This document shows positions 62,501 to 64,000 of a stretch of DNA of 64,000 nucleotides, piece by piece; within the stretch, counting starts at the first letter, position 1, and each line of letters opens with the position of its first letter. The DNA lies in contig CBDAMQ010000022.1 of NCBI GenBank assembly GCA_965197275.1, positions 47,875 to 111,874 of the forward strand, in the 5' to 3' direction. This DNA comes from DASCOT01 sp965197275 (GTDB lineage: Bacteria; Acidobacteriota; UBA890; WLXD01). The translations under genes and the position numbers were made by a program. The notes below the pieces were generated by a model. That model was not told where the DNA came from. It made no database searches and saw only the letters and a list, made by a program, of their open reading frames with translations.

Positions 62501-62865
62501 GGAAGCGGATGGGCGTGATGGGATTCCGCCACCAGCGCGACATCCGTACCAAGCGCTACCCCACGCCCGAACAGCCTTGACTCCTCGTCATTGGGCGGCA
62601 GCAGCTTCTGAAACTGGCGCCAGCCGTCGGACCCCAGGGTCATCAGGTAGGCTGCACCAGCATCCACGCCGCGATCGTCGTCGCCCGGCGCGCCGATGAG
62701 CACGAACGGTCCGTGGGCGTGAACGGTCTCTCCAAGGTGGTCGTCGGGGTCGAGGATGAGCGACACCGACCGCACTGGCTCCTGGCCTCCGAGCGCACCT
62801 GCACATAAGCCGCTCGAAACCAGAACAAGGTTCCCGAACCGTCGGGCAAGACGTGCTGTGCTCAC
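59591..62865 (-). pseudogene. FG-GAP / Reg_prop hybrid sensor histidine kinase with a one-base deletion
   Basis: 1091 residues if corrected. From GTG 62865 (or a longer ATG at 62937) the first about 400 residues are FG-GAP blades (FGSGVAVDGSVALVGSHSAD, FGASVAVATGVAVVGAPGRD). Then two-component-regulator propeller repeats (GLLWLGTLGGLVSYDGYRL, GRFWVGTEDGLNRFVP), break of frame near 61354, and the same propeller resumes in another frame (SGRIWTGTNGRLFRYDEHAD, GTVWIGTQSGLYRAPAGE). A Y_Y_Y domain, one membrane span (VLLAATGAAIAAAVV), HisKA_3 with H-box SDLHDDLSTNLSG and HATPase (DDGVGFDP, GHGLRSLRSRA) follow. Adding one G to CCGCGCC (CCG-GCG-CC) restores the frame. Partner regulator is divergent at 62928. 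Confidence 0.75.
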
Positions 62866-62909
62866 GGCAATATGGTGGGTTCTCCCGATGCGCAGGCCGA
62901 TCGCGCTAA

Positions 62910-62926
62910 GGTAGGTTTCCCCTACC
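62910..62926. promoter_or_regulatory. Short inverted repeat between kinase and regulator genes
   Basis: GGTAGG (62910-62915) and CCTACC (62921-62926) flank TTTCC, ending one base before the regulator ATG at 62928. It may be an operator for the LuxR-type regulator or a small hairpin limiting its translation. Confidence 0.4.
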
Positions 62927-62927
62927 C

Positions 62928-63608
62928 ATGCACGCAAGAGCCGCGACGATGGCCGCCACGCGACAGCCGGTGGTTTGGTTGGTCGAGGACAACGACCTGT
63001 ACCGAACTACGATCGAGTCGCTCATCAATCTGCAGGACGACCTCGCCTGCCCTGTGGCCCGGGACTCGTGTGAGGGCGCCCTGGAGGAGCTCGAGTCCGC
63101 GCTAGATTCCGGCTTCGTCCCCGACATCGTGTTGATGGACATCGAGCTCCCGGGAATCGACGGTGTGGAAGGCGCACGGCAGTTCGTTGAGCGCTCACCG
63201 GCCACCCGCGTGATCATGCTGACTGTGCACGACGACCGCGAGAGCGTGTTCCGCGCCATCGTCGCCGGAGCGTCGGGCTACCTGCTCAAGTCGTCATCAG
63301 CCGACGATGTCGTCGAGGCCTTGCGTCAGGTCGATCGCGGCGCCTCGCCGATCAACGCCTTCATCGCCCGCCGCGTTCTCGACCTGTTCGCCGATCACGT
63401 AGCCCCGCAGGCCGATTACGGCCTCACCCCACGCGAGCGCGAGATCCTCGAGCTCATGGTCGAGGGGCTTACCATGCAGCGCATCGCAGATCGGCTGTTC
63501 GTCAGCTATCACACCGTCGACACCCATGTGTCGAACATTTACGCCAAGCTGCATGTGCACTCGCGCGGCAGCGCCGTCGCCAAGGCGTTGAAAGAACGGT
63601 TGATCTAG
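62928..63608 (+). CDS. NarL/FixJ-type response regulator
   Basis: 226 residues; ATG 62949 is an alternative start. Receiver domain: acidic pair in VVWLVEDNDLYRT, phospho-acceptor Asp71 in IVLMDIELPGIDG, Thr in VIMLTVHDD and Lys in GASGYLLKSSS. The C-terminal LuxR helix-turn-helix is LTPREREILELMVEGLTMQR, IADRLFVSYHTVDTHVSNIY. Encoded divergently from the HisKA_3 kinase, its natural partner. Target genes unknown; the inverted repeat just before its start is a candidate site. Confidence 0.9.
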   Translation: MHARAATMAATRQPVVWLVEDNDLYRTTIESLINLQDDLACPVARDSCEGALEELESALDSGFVPDIVLMDIELPGIDGVEGARQFVERSPATRVIMLTVHDDRESVFRAIVAGASGYLLKSSSADDVVEALRQVDRGASPINAFIARRVLDLFADHVAPQADYGLTPREREILELMVEGLTMQRIADRLFVSYHTVDTHVSNIYAKLHVHSRGSAVAKALKERLI

Positions 63609-63803
63609 GCAAGAGGCCACCAGCCCACGCTCGGCGCGCAAACCGAATGTTCACGTCCGGCGCCTACCTGCCGATCCGTTGCCGGCTCGCTGACAATTGG
63701 TGAGTTCTCCTGATACCGCCCGTTCAGGGAAGAGGCCTAGCCTGGATGCACGGTCGAGAAACAGTCCGTCGCAACTATTAGAGCCGTGTACAGGAGGGAG
63801 AAC

Positions 63804-64000
63804 ATGCTGGCTGGACGCCGACTGGTTGTTGCGATAGCGATCGGAGCCGGTTCGATCGTGGCCATGCATCTTGCACTGGCCCAGCTCAGCATCGCCGCGC
63901 CAATGCCGGACAGTCGCGCGGCAGGGAACACACGCGGCACGGGTTCGGGCTTCATGCAGATCTACTCGGTCGGCGGCAATGTCTCCGGTAGCAAGCTACC
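63804..64000 (+). CDS. Start of an exported protein (right-edge partial)
   Basis: Only the first 65 codons are inside the window. ATG 63804 is preceded by AGGAGG with ideal spacing. A signal peptide (LVVAIAIGAGSIVAMHLALA) and the beginning of the mature part (GFMQIYSVGGNVSGSKL) are visible. No family can be named from this fragment. It follows the response regulator by 195 bases on the same strand and may be under its control. Confidence 0.75.
   Translation, partial: MLAGRRLVVAIAIGAGSIVAMHLALAQLSIAAPMPDSRAAGNTRGTGSGFMQIYSVGGNVSGSKL

Noticed and set aside
1..64000. CRISPR arrays, rRNA, insertion sequences, prophage
   Set aside because: No regularly spaced repeats, no rRNA-like stretches, and no transposase, integrase or phage structural genes were seen.

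Overview
The window is GC-rich bacterial DNA, densely coded on both strands, with no rRNA, tRNA, phage or insertion-sequence genes that I can recognise. The gene content points to an Acidobacteriota-like heterotroph: a VWFA-related protein of the type best known from acidobacteria, two large outer-membrane proteins with a family-9-like carbohydrate-binding N-terminus and a DUF5916 barrel, FG-GAP propellers, and many exported hydrolases. This phylum assignment is an inference from gene families. Most products carry signal peptides, lipoboxes or Tat-like leaders, so the region mainly encodes a periplasmic and cell-surface catabolic repertoire.

Layout. 0-6.6 kb (+): an edge fragment, an amidohydrolase, a truncated HipA/PI3K-like protein, a phosphodiesterase lipoprotein, a methyltransferase and an exported triple-RidA protein; four of these genes are preceded by the same promoter-like motif. 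6.6-12.8 kb: a membrane protein and DppA-type aminopeptidase (-), a DUF1638 protein (+), an amidohydrolase and an interrupted histidine-ammonia-lyase-like gene (-). 13-18.4 kb: an aminotransferase remnant, a beta-lactamase with an extra C-terminal domain, a toxin-antitoxin pair with a palindromic operator, a frameshifted GNAT gene and a small lipoprotein. 18.6-24.9 kb (+): an apparent operon of amidinotransferase, M20 hydrolase, lipocalin-like lipoprotein, frameshifted tannase and FG-GAP lipoprotein. 24.8-33.8 kb: ASCH protein, DUF5916 barrel, a small exported protein, a TPR protein, DUF5009 acetyltransferase and VWFA protein. 34.1-43.2 kb: alpha/beta hydrolase, cupin, agmatinase-like protein, amidohydrolase, esterase, a candidate selenocysteine redoxin and another amidohydrolase. 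43.3-47 kb (-): an SDR, ureidoglycolate lyase and second DUF5916 barrel. 47-64 kb: M24 protein, choice-of-anchor-B/FG-GAP protein, YjiH-type membrane protein, metallo-hydrolase and amidase, SGNH hydrolase, xanthine-dehydrogenase-like large subunit, a frameshifted FG-GAP/Reg_prop hybrid sensor kinase, its divergent LuxR-type response regulator, and the start of one more exported protein.

How the genes fit together. The cytoplasmic and periplasmic enzymes suggest use of amino-acid, guanidino and ureide nitrogen compounds (aminopeptidase, amidinotransferase, agmatinase-like, ureidoglycolate lyase, molybdenum hydroxylase, amidase, four amidohydrolases), with TonB-independent barrels and propeller proteins at the surface. 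The sensor kinase/response regulator pair at the right end is the only evident dedicated signalling module.

The most striking observation is at 40.44-41.82 kb: a redoxin whose active-site position is an in-frame TGA (UxxC motif), followed at once by a two-tier stem-loop of the size and geometry expected of a bacterial SECIS element. The window also contains several single-base lesions in otherwise well preserved genes (12566, about 16868, about 22840, about 61354), so real pseudogenisation and residual assembly error both need to be considered.
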